From an uncultured Bacteroidales bacterium (lineage in GTDB: Bacteria; Bacteroidota; Bacteroidia; Bacteroidales; Bacteroidaceae), in NCBI GenBank assembly GCA_902791675.1, contig CADAWW010000021.1:1-38492 (forward strand): a stretch of DNA of 38,492 nt, written 5' to 3'. Below, piece by piece: positions 1 to 9,705 of the stretch. The notes below the pieces were generated by a model. That model saw only the letters and a list, made by a program, of their open reading frames with translations. It had not been told where the DNA came from and did not search any database. A program made the position numbers and the translations under genes. Numbering within the stretch: position 1 is the stretch's first letter; every line of letters begins with the position of its first letter.

Positions 1-84
1 CGGATGCTACTAGAACAGATGCTGTCTGGATGAATGTTTGTTTTCTCATCTTAGTATATTCTGTGTTATTTTTATTCGTTTTTG

Positions 85-1425
85 TCATAGGTCAATTTTT
101 TCGCCTGTATAGAACTTCAGAAGTTGCATGTTCAGCAACGTTGTGTATTTGCTCTGCAGCATACTCTGCTCGGCATTTATCACATTATCGCGTCCCTGCA
201 GTACATCTACGGTACTCTTCAGTCCATTTAGGAACTGCTCGTTCAGCAACTCGTAACTAGCTTCCTGGCTCTTAACTCGTGCTTTGGCAGCAAGATAACT
301 TTGCTGGTTGCTGTTGGCATTGATCCAGTATTGTTCTATGGTGTTGGAGAGGGCAGTTTTCTTATCTTGAAGATCCAGTTGTGAATTTACTTGGTTCAGT
401 TTGGCGTTCCTGATGTTGCTAGCAATCTGCCTGTTGTCAAAAATGGGCACGCTCACTGTTACACCGGCACTCATATTCAGATTGCTTTTCATCTGTGTAC
501 CCCAGTTGTTCTGACTTCCTGATGAATGATTGCTTCCCAAGCTGGCACTGGCACGAATAGTGGGGTAGTGGGCACGCTTGGCAATATCCAGTTGCATATT
601 GGCTGACTCAATGCCCAGCTCTGCGCCTTTTATCTCAGGCCTGCTTTCCAATGCCCTGTTGTAGGCATCCAGTTTGCTGGGAATAACAGCAAGTACTTTC
701 TCATCTGTAGGAATGTCTCCCTTAATATTAAAGTCGCTATTGATGTCAAGTTCCAATACGGACTTCAACTGACGTTTGAAGTTTTCCAATTGCGCCTGAC
801 TGTTGGCTATGTCGTATTTGGCACTGCTTAACTGTGCCTCCAACTGTATCACATCGGCCTTAGCCATCTGCCCCTGCTTCTGCATTTCCAATCCTCTGTC
901 ATATTGGGTCTGGGCCGTCTTCAGCAATTCTTCATTAACCTTCAACGCCTCTTTTGTGTACATTATCTGAACGTACAACTGGGCAATCTGTTCCTGAATA
1001 CTCAATTCGCTCTGTTCTGTCTGCAGCTTCGTTATTTCGTTTTGAAGAGCCTGCTCCTTGATGTTCTTATAGTTAATACCTCCATTCCATAAAGTTACGC
1101 TAGCATTAAGACCATAGCTTCCCTGATAGGTGACATTGCTGCTAGTACTGGTTACTTGGTCGCCCTGCACTATAGACATCACTTGTGTAAAGGGTCTGTA
1201 GCCCATATTTTGGTTGGTGCTGAAACTCAGGCTGGGAAACAATGCGCCTTTACGATTCCATAAAGCAACATCGCCTTTTTCTTCGTTGACTCTGTTTTTC
1301 TGAATCTGTATGTTATTCTTCAGAGCGTAGTCGATGCAGTCCTGCAATCCCCAACTCTCCTGAGCTGAAATGCTGGTACAAATGCCCAGTAGCATACAAG
1401 CAATTTTTAATGTTTTGTTTGTCAT
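85..1425 (-). CDS. TolC-family outer membrane efflux protein
   Basis: Outer-membrane channel of the TolC/OEP family, which exports substrates together with an inner-membrane pump and a periplasmic adaptor. The start was set at 1425 because the protein then opens with a signal peptide (MTNKTLKIACMLLG..., cleavage after SAQ). Upstream in-frame codons up to 1488 run through the promoter -7 element and were excluded. About 446 residues is normal for the family. Two OEP repeats are visible, with long heptad-rich helices (around residues 145-230 and 355-440) and a conserved SVPIFD segment in the second half. The C-terminus ends LKFYTGEKIDL. No adaptor or RND/ABC pump is in view; partners, if clustered, would lie left of the window. 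The first 84 bases hold no recognisable gene. The family is certain, the substrate unknown. Confidence 0.9.
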   Translation of the reverse strand: MTNKTLKIACMLLGICTSISAQESWGLQDCIDYALKNNIQIQKNRVNEEKGDVALWNRKGALFPSLSFSTNQNMGYRPFTQVMSIVQGDQVTSTSSNVTYQGSYGLNASVTLWNGGINYKNIKEQALQNEITKLQTEQSELSIQEQIAQLYVQIMYTKEALKVNEELLKTAQTQYDRGLEMQKQGQMAKADVIQLEAQLSSAKYDIANSQAQLENFKRQLKSVLELDINSDFNIKGDIPTDEKVLAVIPSKLDAYNRALESRPEIKGAELGIESANMQLDIAKRAHYPTIRASASLGSNHSSGSQNNWGTQMKSNLNMSAGVTVSVPIFDNRQIASNIRNAKLNQVNSQLDLQDKKTALSNTIEQYWINANSNQQSYLAAKARVKSQEASYELLNEQFLNGLKSTVDVLQGRDNVINAEQSMLQSKYTTLLNMQLLKFYTGEKIDL

Positions 1426-1465
1426 CTTGGAAATCTTTCTTATTATATGAAATATAATTTTAGTG

Positions 1466-1473
1466 CAAAGATA
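1466..1473 (-). promoter_or_regulatory. -7 promoter element of the TolC-family gene
   Basis: TATCTTTG on the minus strand matches the Bacteroidetes -7 consensus TAnnTTTG, about 40 nt upstream of the chosen start. No convincing -33 box was found at the usual distance. Confidence 0.5.
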
Positions 1474-1568
1474 GATAAAAATATGCACTCTGATTCATTT
1501 CGCAACTTCCTTTTTATACTTCTTTACAAAAATTAGGTTTATTTTTGCCATATTTTTTCTTCTGTTGC

Positions 1569-1599
1569 TTGCCAAGTAGTGTTTTTTGCCCTACCTTTG
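1569..1599 (+). promoter_or_regulatory. ribE promoter
   Basis: TTG at 1569-1571 and TACCTTTG at 1592-1599, separated by 20 nt, fit the Bacteroidetes -33/-7 pattern. The start codon follows about 36 nt later. Confidence 0.65.
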
Positions 1600-1635
1600 C
1601 CCCTGTAATAATATAACGTAATACCAAAAGAAAAT

Positions 1636-2241
1636 ATGTTCTCAGGAATTGTAGAATCATTGGCCCGTGTGGTTGCTATAGAGCACGACCAAGATAACGT
1701 GCACTTCACCCTTACTTGCCCGTTTACAAATGAGTTAAGTATCGACCAGAGTGTTGCCCATAATGGAGTTTGTCTTACCGTTGTCAGTATAAAAGACGAC
1801 ACCTATAAGGTAACTGCTATGCGCGAAACTTTAGAATGTAGCAATCTGGGCTTGCTTAAAGTGGGTGACGAGGTAAATGTGGAACGCAGTATGCAAATGA
1901 ACGGTAGGCTAGACGGTCATATTGTCCAAGGACATGTAGATCAGACAGCAACCTGTATAGCTGTAGATGATCAGGAAGGCAGTCACCAGTTTACATTCCG
2001 TTATCAGAGTAATCGTGAGATGGTCTCACACGGTTACTTTACCGTTGATAAGGGAAGTGTAACGGTTAATGGTGTCAGTCTGACAGTATGTCGTCCCACC
2101 GAAAATACCTTTCAGGTATGCATCATTCCTTATACGTTCCAGAACACCAACTTCCATAATATAATGCCTGGCTCTTTGGTGAACATAGAGTTTGATATTA
2201 TCGGCAAGTATCTGGCAAGAATGAACAATCTTTTATCTTGA
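1636..2241 (+). CDS. ribE: Riboflavin synthase, alpha subunit
   Basis: Converts two molecules of 6,7-dimethyl-8-ribityllumazine to riboflavin plus a pyrimidine, the last step of vitamin B2 synthesis. The protein starts with the diagnostic MFSGIVE and has two tandem lumazine-binding barrels (about residues 1-97 and 98-200). HIVQGHVD lies at the junction and VNGVSLTV in the second repeat. The 201-residue length is typical. It is transcribed alone from its own promoter and ends 2 nt from the stop of the convergent ligA. No FMN-riboswitch-like leader is present, since the leader is only about 35 nt. The symbol ribC is used for the same enzyme in some species. Confidence 0.97.
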   Translation: MFSGIVESLARVVAIEHDQDNVHFTLTCPFTNELSIDQSVAHNGVCLTVVSIKDDTYKVTAMRETLECSNLGLLKVGDEVNVERSMQMNGRLDGHIVQGHVDQTATCIAVDDQEGSHQFTFRYQSNREMVSHGYFTVDKGSVTVNGVSLTVCRPTENTFQVCIIPYTFQNTNFHNIMPGSLVNIEFDIIGKYLARMNNLLS

Positions 2242-2243
2242 CA

Positions 2244-4271
<2,028 letters not shown>

Positions 4272-4274
4272 TTA

Positions 4275-4305
4275 CAAAATTAATCATAAAAATCAAAGAC
4301 GGCAA
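4275..4305 (-). promoter_or_regulatory. ligA promoter
   Basis: Minus strand: -33 TTG (4303-4305) and -7 TAATTTTG (4275-4282), 20 nt apart. It lies back-to-back with the dapA promoter in the 137-nt divergent spacer. Confidence 0.65.
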
Positions 4306-4323
4306 GAATTTGCTTGTCTCATT

Positions 4324-4355
4324 TTTGGTTAAATGTCCAAAAAGTATTACTTTTG
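4324..4355 (+). promoter_or_regulatory. dapA promoter
   Basis: TTTG at 4324-4327 and TACTTTTG at 4348-4355 with a 20-nt spacer, about 32 nt upstream of the dapA ATG. It probably also drives the downstream esterase, which follows after 15 nt. Confidence 0.7.
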
Positions 4356-4387
4356 CAGCGCATTAAGGTATAAAGGATAATAACCAT

Positions 4388-5275
4388 ATGGCAAATAACA
4401 AATTCCGCGGCTTAGGCATCGCTTTGATAACGCCTTTTGCCAAAGACGGAACCATTGATTTAGCAGCTCTCGATCGTCTTGTAGAGTACCAGATAAAGAG
4501 TGGTGCCGATTTCTTATGTATCATGGGCACTACTGCCGAAACTCCTACGCTAAGTTCTGATGAAAAGTCGATGCTCAGGTATCACCTTGTTGAGCGAGTG
4601 TCTGGTCGTGTGCCACTTCTTATGGGATGTGGCGGTAATAATACATCTGCTGTTGTACAGGAGTTGAAAACTTCCGACTGGAAGGGTATAGACGGTATTC
4701 TTAGCGTTTGTCCCTATTACAACAAGCCATCTCAGGAGGGACTTTATCAGCATTATGCTGTTATAGCCCAGGCAAGTCCGGTACCAGTTGTTTTATATAA
4801 TGTACCAGGCAGAACTGGTGTTAATATGACCGCTGACACTACTTTGCGCCTGGCTCGTGATTTCGATAATATCGTAGCGATCAAGGAGGCGAGCGGTAAT
4901 ATTGCCCAAATGGACGATATCATAAAGAACAAACCTGCTAATTTTGATGTAATCAGTGGTGACGATGGTATTACATTCCCCCTTATTACACTTGGTGCTG
5001 TAGGTGTAATCAGTGTTATCGGCAATGCGTTACCTTCAGAGTTCAGCCGCATGGTTCGCCTTGCGCTGAAGGGCGAATACAGTACATCTCTCACTATTCA
5101 TCATAAGTTTACAGAGCTCTTCAAACTCCTCTTTGTAGATGGTAATCCTGCTGGTGTTAAAGCTATGCTCAGCGAGATGGGTATGATAGAGAATGTGCTC
5201 CGTCTGCCCTTGGTTCCCACTCGTCTTACCACAATGGAGAAGATTAGTTCCATTGTACGGGAGTTGGGCTATTAG
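4388..5275 (+). CDS. dapA: 4-hydroxy-tetrahydrodipicolinate synthase
   Basis: Condenses pyruvate with aspartate semialdehyde in the diaminopimelate/lysine pathway. It is a TIM barrel of 295 residues, normal length. Visible signatures are GTTAETPTLS near residue 47, the YNVPGRTG loop with catalytic Tyr137, and the Schiff-base lysine K166 in VAIKEASGN. The GDDG segment after residue 185 is also conserved. The start is the ATG at 4388, downstream of a clear promoter. The gene heads a plus-strand series that continues, with gaps of 15, 58 and 17 nt, into three exported carbohydrate-active proteins, an unusual neighbourhood for a housekeeping gene. Confidence 0.97.
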   Translation: MANNKFRGLGIALITPFAKDGTIDLAALDRLVEYQIKSGADFLCIMGTTAETPTLSSDEKSMLRYHLVERVSGRVPLLMGCGGNNTSAVVQELKTSDWKGIDGILSVCPYYNKPSQEGLYQHYAVIAQASPVPVVLYNVPGRTGVNMTADTTLRLARDFDNIVAIKEASGNIAQMDDIIKNKPANFDVISGDDGITFPLITLGAVGVISVIGNALPSEFSRMVRLALKGEYSTSLTIHHKFTELFKLLFVDGNPAGVKAMLSEMGMIENVLRLPLVPTRLTTMEKISSIVRELGY

Positions 5276-5290
5276 TCGGGGTGATAAAAA

Positions 5291-6193
5291 ATGATTGTAA
5301 GTAGGCATAAATGGTTGTTGGTATTATGGCTCTTCGTCATAATCCCGATCTTGGTTAGAGGAGAGCGCTATGTTAATGACTCGCTGAAAATAGACGGCGT
5401 ATGGCGCAAATTCGCCATGCTTCTTCCTGATGGACTTGAAGTTGATGCTCCTCTTGTATTCGTACTTCACGGTCATGGCGGAGGAATATGGAAGGAAAAT
5501 CCTATGGCCGCTCCAGCCAGAAGACATGGATTTGCTCTTTGCATCCCATTGGGGCTTAAGGATTCCAAGAATCAGAATAGTTGGAATGTGGGTTATCCGT
5601 TCCAAGAGGGATGGAAAGTTAACGATGTGAAGACCCTTTGCCAGATGGCCCGATACGTACAGAAACGCTATAAACTGAGCCGGGTAAACACCTTCCTTAC
5701 AGGTATGTCTAACGGCGGAGAGATGTGTTATCTAATGGCGTACTCCAAGCAAAAGACATTCAGAGCAGTTGCACCTATAGCAGGATTGACAATGGAGTGG
5801 ATGTACCTTAAACTGGATGCCGAGAACCCCATTCCTCTGATGGAAGTTCATGGTACAGCGGATCGTATTTCTGAATGGGCGGGCGACCTCGAAGACAAAG
5901 GCGGATGGGGAGCTTACATGCCCGTTCCTTTGGCTGTTGGATATTGGGTAGCTAAGAACCGTTGCACCCACGAGGTTACTGAGCGTGTCGAGAGCATTCG
6001 TGGAGAAAACGGAAATCGTGTTATCAAACACCTTTATACGGGCAGTCCTTCGGGATATGATGTCTGGCTCTACGAAGTTGTCGGAGGCGGACATACATGG
6101 CACACAGACGATATAGATACAGGCGAAGAAGTTTGGAAGTTCTTCAGCAAATACGTGGTCTGTTTAGAGTTGAAAACTAACAACGAAAGATGA
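5291..6193 (+). CDS. Secreted alpha/beta-hydrolase, PHB depolymerase/feruloyl esterase-like
   Basis: Exported serine esterase of the LpqC/polyhydroxybutyrate-depolymerase-like group, which includes feruloyl and acetyl-xylan esterases. An N-terminal hydrophobic signal covers about residues 8-24. The triad is readable: nucleophile Ser140 in GMSNGG, Asp191 in HGTAD, His268 in GGGHTW. The oxyanion region is VLHGHGG (residues 58-64). At 300 residues it is a single catalytic domain without a carbohydrate-binding module. It follows dapA by 15 nt and precedes an SGNH hydrolase and a GH16 enzyme, which suggests removal of acyl groups from a plant or algal polysaccharide (inference). True PHB degradation is unlikely in this lineage. 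The exact substrate cannot be read from the sequence. Confidence 0.82.
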   Translation: MIVSRHKWLLVLWLFVIIPILVRGERYVNDSLKIDGVWRKFAMLLPDGLEVDAPLVFVLHGHGGGIWKENPMAAPARRHGFALCIPLGLKDSKNQNSWNVGYPFQEGWKVNDVKTLCQMARYVQKRYKLSRVNTFLTGMSNGGEMCYLMAYSKQKTFRAVAPIAGLTMEWMYLKLDAENPIPLMEVHGTADRISEWAGDLEDKGGWGAYMPVPLAVGYWVAKNRCTHEVTERVESIRGENGNRVIKHLYTGSPSGYDVWLYEVVGGGHTWHTDDIDTGEEVWKFFSKYVVCLELKTNNER

Positions 6194-6251
6194 AAACGTC
6201 AATTTGAAACCTGAATCTTGAAACTCTATTAAACAACTAAGCAATTATATT

Positions 6252-7052
6252 ATGAAACGTTTTCTTGTCTATTTCTTCGTTGCCTTTATGGCTGTTGCTG
6301 CTAATGCTCAGTCAGTTATTCATCCTTGGAATGGTAAGCGTGTGGCTTATTTTGGTGATTCTATAACTGATCCTAATAACAATGGTTCGAAGCTGAAGTA
6401 TTGGAACTTTCTACAAGACTGGCTTTCCATTACTCCATACGTTTATGGTGTGAGTGGATGGCAATGGAACAGCATTCAGCGTCAAGCCGACAAACTGAAT
6501 GCTGAACATGGGGATGAGGTGGATGCTATAATGATATTCATCGGTACCAACGATTACAATGCTGGAGTGCCCATAGGCGAGTGGTTCACTGAAAGACCAG
6601 AAAGGGTGATGGCCGGTATAGGTGAACCTAAGCACATGGTGGACCGTTGGCATCGCTTACCTGTGATGAGCGATTCGACTTATAGGGGACGTATCAATAA
6701 AGCCCTTGATTATGTGAAGCGAATGTATCCCGATAAGCAGATTGTTTTGCTTACTCCTATTCATCGTTCTGAGTTTCATGCTGGTGACAAGAACTGGCAA
6801 CCGCGTGAGGACTATACCAATAAATGCGGCGAATACATTGATGCATATGTGGAGTCTGTAAAAGAAGCTGGGAACATCTGGGCAGTTCCTGTGATTGACA
6901 TGAATGCGCTCTGTGGCTTATACCCTCTAATGGATGAACATGCCCAATTCTTTAAGGATGCAGAGAATGACCGTTTACACCCCAATGATGAGGGGCACCG
7001 CAGGATGGCTTTGGTCCTAAAACAACAGTTGCTGACATTGCCTGTTTTCTGA
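6252..7052 (+). CDS. Secreted SGNH/GDSL hydrolase
   Basis: Exported SGNH-fold esterase. The signal peptide MKRFLVYFFVAFMAVAANAQ is cleaved after residue 20. Block I is GDSIT with Ser37, block III is GTND with Asn100, and block V is DRLHPN with Asp240 and His243. The block II glycine is probably in VSGWQW near residue 68. The length of 266 residues is usual. The family contains acetyl-xylan esterases, rhamnogalacturonan acetylesterases and lysophospholipases. The neighbours point to carbohydrate deacetylation (inference). The 58-nt gap upstream is AT-rich and shows no promoter, so cotranscription with the esterase is likely. Confidence 0.85.
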   Translation: MKRFLVYFFVAFMAVAANAQSVIHPWNGKRVAYFGDSITDPNNNGSKLKYWNFLQDWLSITPYVYGVSGWQWNSIQRQADKLNAEHGDEVDAIMIFIGTNDYNAGVPIGEWFTERPERVMAGIGEPKHMVDRWHRLPVMSDSTYRGRINKALDYVKRMYPDKQIVLLTPIHRSEFHAGDKNWQPREDYTNKCGEYIDAYVESVKEAGNIWAVPVIDMNALCGLYPLMDEHAQFFKDAENDRLHPNDEGHRRMALVLKQQLLTLPVF

Positions 7053-7069
7053 TATTTTAAAGGAAAGGG

Positions 7070-7894
7070 TTGGATATGAATAAAAGGAATTTTCTATATC
7101 TTGGTCTTTTCTGGCTTTCATCTTTTTCTTTATCTTCTATCCAGGCTTGTGCCAAGAAACGTTGTTCTATGGACCGTCCTGGTTGGGAGTTGGTGTGGCA
7201 TGATGAGTTTGACGGAAAACAGCTTTCAGATGAGTGGACTCGTATACCACGTTTCCCTAATCCGCCTGAATGGAATAAGTATATGAGTATGGATGATAGG
7301 CTTTTTAAGGTGAAGAACGGAAAACTTATCCTTTATGGCCTTGTGAACGATTATCTACCTCAGGATACGGCCCAATTCCTGACAGGTGGCGTCTATACCA
7401 GATGGAAGGTGTTTTTCCAGCGCGGTAGACTGGATATTTGCCTAAAGATGGATGATGCTTCGGGTGCCTGGCCAGCTGCCTGGTTATTGCCTGAGGAGCC
7501 TTGGCCCAGTGGTGGAGAGATAGACATTATGGAGCGTCTGAATTATGATACCATAGCTTACCAGACAGTTCACTCATATACTACTGAGTATGATACTATT
7601 GCACGTAAAAGTCAGTACTGGGGTACAACAGGACCTATTAGACGTGGTGACTGGAACGTATATAGTGTTGAATTATACGAAGACAGCATGAGCTTCTTCA
7701 TTAACGACAGCCACACGTTTACATACTACAAACAACCGGAATTAGGACCTAGGCAATATCCTTACGACCGTCCTATGTATCTGTTGTTAGATATGCAGTT
7801 GGGTGGACACTGGGTTGGACGCGTAGATCCCAAAGAATTACCATACCGCTATCAAATAGACTATGTGCGGTTTTATAAAAAGAAAAAAAGGTAG
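7070..7894 (+). CDS. Glycoside hydrolase family 16 (endo-beta-glucanase-like), probable lipoprotein
   Basis: GH16 jelly-roll enzyme of the laminarinase/lichenase/carrageenase family, acting on beta-1,3- or beta-1,3/1,4-linked glucans or galactans. The catalytic ExDxxE motif is intact as EIDIME (nucleophile Glu150, Asp152, acid/base Glu155). Aromatic subsite residues are frequent (WPAAWLL, GWELVWHDEF). The N-terminus has a hydrophobic segment ending at Cys27 (SSIQAC), compatible with a surface lipoprotein although the lipobox is not perfect. Start ATG at 7070; a second in-frame ATG at 7076 is possible. It lies 17 nt after the SGNH gene. No SusC/SusD pair is nearby, so this is not a canonical polysaccharide utilization locus. 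The subfamily and substrate are not resolved. Confidence 0.87.
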   Translation: MDMNKRNFLYLGLFWLSSFSLSSIQACAKKRCSMDRPGWELVWHDEFDGKQLSDEWTRIPRFPNPPEWNKYMSMDDRLFKVKNGKLILYGLVNDYLPQDTAQFLTGGVYTRWKVFFQRGRLDICLKMDDASGAWPAAWLLPEEPWPSGGEIDIMERLNYDTIAYQTVHSYTTEYDTIARKSQYWGTTGPIRRGDWNVYSVELYEDSMSFFINDSHTFTYYKQPELGPRQYPYDRPMYLLLDMQLGGHWVGRVDPKELPYRYQIDYVRFYKKKKR

Positions 7895-7902
7895 AAGCTG
7901 TC

Positions 7903-8370
7903 TTATGCCTTGAAATAATAGATAAAGGTGGCAAGTCCCTCGAGGGCTTTCTTGCCTGTCTCCTGAATCTCTATGGTAAATTTGATGGTAGTCTTTATAG
8001 CTCCACGTAAGTTTGCCAGTTCCTCTAACTTTGTAGTCATCCGGATATGCTGACCGCTAAGGACGGGCTGCGCAAACTTCATCTTATCCATTCCATAGTT
8101 CATCATACGCTCCAGGTTGTTAACCTCGATTATCTGGTCCCACAGATAGGGGAGCATGCTAAGGGTCAGGTAGCCATGGGCTATGGTCTGACCGAAGGGA
8201 CTCTCGGCCTTCGCCTTCTCGACATCTACATGAATCCACTGGTGGTCTAATGTGGCATCGGCAAACATATTTATACGTTCCTGCGGGAGTTCTACGTAAT
8301 CACTGGCACCCAATACTTGTCCGACATATGGCAGGAAATCTTCGTATGAATTGATAACAACTTTGCTCAT
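7903..8370 (-). CDS. MaoC-like (R)-specific enoyl-CoA hydratase family protein
   Basis: Hot-dog-fold MaoC dehydratase, a family that hydrates 2-enoyl-CoA or related thioesters. The start was set at 8370 (MSKVVINSYEDFL...); codons further upstream overlap the promoter. That gives 155 residues, the standard size for a single domain. The hydratase motif is present as FADATLDHQWIHVD, with Asp42 and His47 in the expected D-x4-H spacing, followed by the conserved IAHGYLTLSML. The gene is transcribed alone, convergent with the GH16 gene (8 nt between stops) and divergent from the cls-like gene. The physiological substrate is unknown. Confidence 0.88.
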   Translation of the reverse strand: MSKVVINSYEDFLPYVGQVLGASDYVELPQERINMFADATLDHQWIHVDVEKAKAESPFGQTIAHGYLTLSMLPYLWDQIIEVNNLERMMNYGMDKMKFAQPVLSGQHIRMTTKLEELANLRGAIKTTIKFTIEIQETGKKALEGLATFIYYFKA

Positions 8371-8397
8371 AAAACATAATTTTTGTGTTTCGTTTGG

Positions 8398-8405
8398 CAA
8401 AGGTA
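8398..8405 (-). promoter_or_regulatory. -7 element of the MaoC-like gene
   Basis: TACCTTTG on the minus strand, about 28 nt upstream of the ATG at 8370. No clear -33 box. Confidence 0.5.
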
Positions 8406-8449
8406 GCAATTTTGAGCGAGATTCTACATGATATATAAAAAAAAAGATG

Positions 8450-8457
8450 TAATTTTG
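8450..8457 (+). promoter_or_regulatory. -7 element very close to the cls-like start
   Basis: TAATTTTG ends only 8 nt before the ATG at 8466. If used, the transcript would be leaderless or carry only a few untranslated bases. No good -33 box was found. Confidence 0.4.
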
Positions 8458-8465
8458 ACCCGCAA

Positions 8466-9695
8466 ATGAGAAATAGACTGTTTCTTTCTTTCTTTCTTTT
8501 TGTTATTGGGCTGCTGGTAAGCTATGCACAGCGGTCTGATGAATGTACCATTGCTGACTTCCGGCAGATGGATATTCCCTTTTATGAAGGTAACGAAGTG
8601 AGACTACTGACTACGGGTCCCATTAAGTTTCGGGATATGTTTGCCGAGATTGAAAAAGCCCGTCGTTTCATTCACATGGATTACTTTAAGTTTCAGGAAG
8701 ACAGTATCTGCGGTGTTCTTTTTGAGATTCTGAAGAGAAAAGCTCATGAAGGTGTTAAGATAAGGATTATATATGACGGCTTTGGAAACAAATACAGCGA
8801 TTTGCCGCTATCCAAGGATTTCCTGAATGAGGTTCGAGACGCTGGCATAGAGATTGAGGCGTTTGACAAGTTCCGCTTCCCGTGGATAAATCATGTGTGG
8901 CATCGTGACCATCATAAGATTGCCATCATTGATGGTAGTATCTGCTATACAGGTGGCATGAATGTTGCTGATTATTACTTGCATGGAAAACCAAAAGTAG
9001 GGGAGTGGCGCGATATGCACATACGCCTGCTGGGTGATATTGTGAAGGGATACGAGCAGATTTTCGAACGCATGTGGTATGTAGTGACAGGAGAATTTCT
9101 TCAACCTGAGGCATATAACGGTCCAGATCGGAGTTGTGACAATGTGCTTGTTGGATTAACAGACAGGATTCCGCATATTTCGCCCGATATGATGCGTAAG
9201 ACTTACTGTACGGCTATTAACAATGCACAGCATCTGATTCAGATTGTTAATCCTTATCCTTGTCTGAGCAATCCCATCCGAAAAGCATTGAATGATGCTT
9301 TGGCGCGTGGCGTGAAAGTCCAGATTATGGTTTCAGAAAAAAGCGACGGGCAAGCTAACGCTGATGTTACGGGCATAGAAATGAGGAAGTTGATGAAGCG
9401 GGGCGCTGAGGTGTTCTATTATCAAGGGGGCTTTCATCATAGTAAGTTTATGATGATTGACAGTCTGTTCTGTACTATAGGTACAACCAACTTGGATGCA
9501 CGATCGCTTAAATTCGACTACGAGGTGAATTCTTTTATCTTCAGTCCCAAGACAACGGCTGAGCTGCAGGAGGTGTTTAGGAAAGATGTGGAGCAGCATT
9601 GCTATCTGCTTACTCCTGAGAAATGGGTTACATTATTCCCTAAGAGCAGAAGGATAAGGGCCCGCATCTATATGTCAATAAAAGGCTTACTTTAA
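8466..9695 (+). CDS. Cardiolipin synthase-like phospholipase D family protein
   Basis: PLD-superfamily enzyme expected to join or exchange phosphatidyl groups, as cardiolipin synthase does. Both HKD motifs are intact: HHKIAIID (His149, Lys151, Asp156) followed by GGMN, and HSKFMMID (His325, Lys327, Asp332) followed by GTTNLD. The N-terminus is a single hydrophobic segment ending SYAQ, resembling a cleavable signal peptide rather than the two transmembrane helices of ClsA. The 409-residue length is shorter than classical ClsA. It may therefore be a periplasmic or membrane-anchored PLD enzyme. It is convergent with the downstream TPR gene (10 nt between stops). Confidence 0.82.
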   Translation: MRNRLFLSFFLFVIGLLVSYAQRSDECTIADFRQMDIPFYEGNEVRLLTTGPIKFRDMFAEIEKARRFIHMDYFKFQEDSICGVLFEILKRKAHEGVKIRIIYDGFGNKYSDLPLSKDFLNEVRDAGIEIEAFDKFRFPWINHVWHRDHHKIAIIDGSICYTGGMNVADYYLHGKPKVGEWRDMHIRLLGDIVKGYEQIFERMWYVVTGEFLQPEAYNGPDRSCDNVLVGLTDRIPHISPDMMRKTYCTAINNAQHLIQIVNPYPCLSNPIRKALNDALARGVKVQIMVSEKSDGQANADVTGIEMRKLMKRGAEVFYYQGGFHHSKFMMIDSLFCTIGTTNLDARSLKFDYEVNSFIFSPKTTAELQEVFRKDVEQHCYLLTPEKWVTLFPKSRRIRARIYMSIKGLL

Positions 9696-9705
9696 CTGGG
9701 TAAGG

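Noticed and set aside
1600-1635. Possible FMN riboswitch before ribE
   Set aside because: The leader is far too short and none of the conserved RFN element sequence is seen.
6194-6251. Repetitive-looking TTTGAAACCTGAATCTTGAAAC stretch between the esterase and SGNH genes
   Set aside because: Low-complexity intergenic filler without a defined repeat unit or fold; similar filler is found in the trp gaps.
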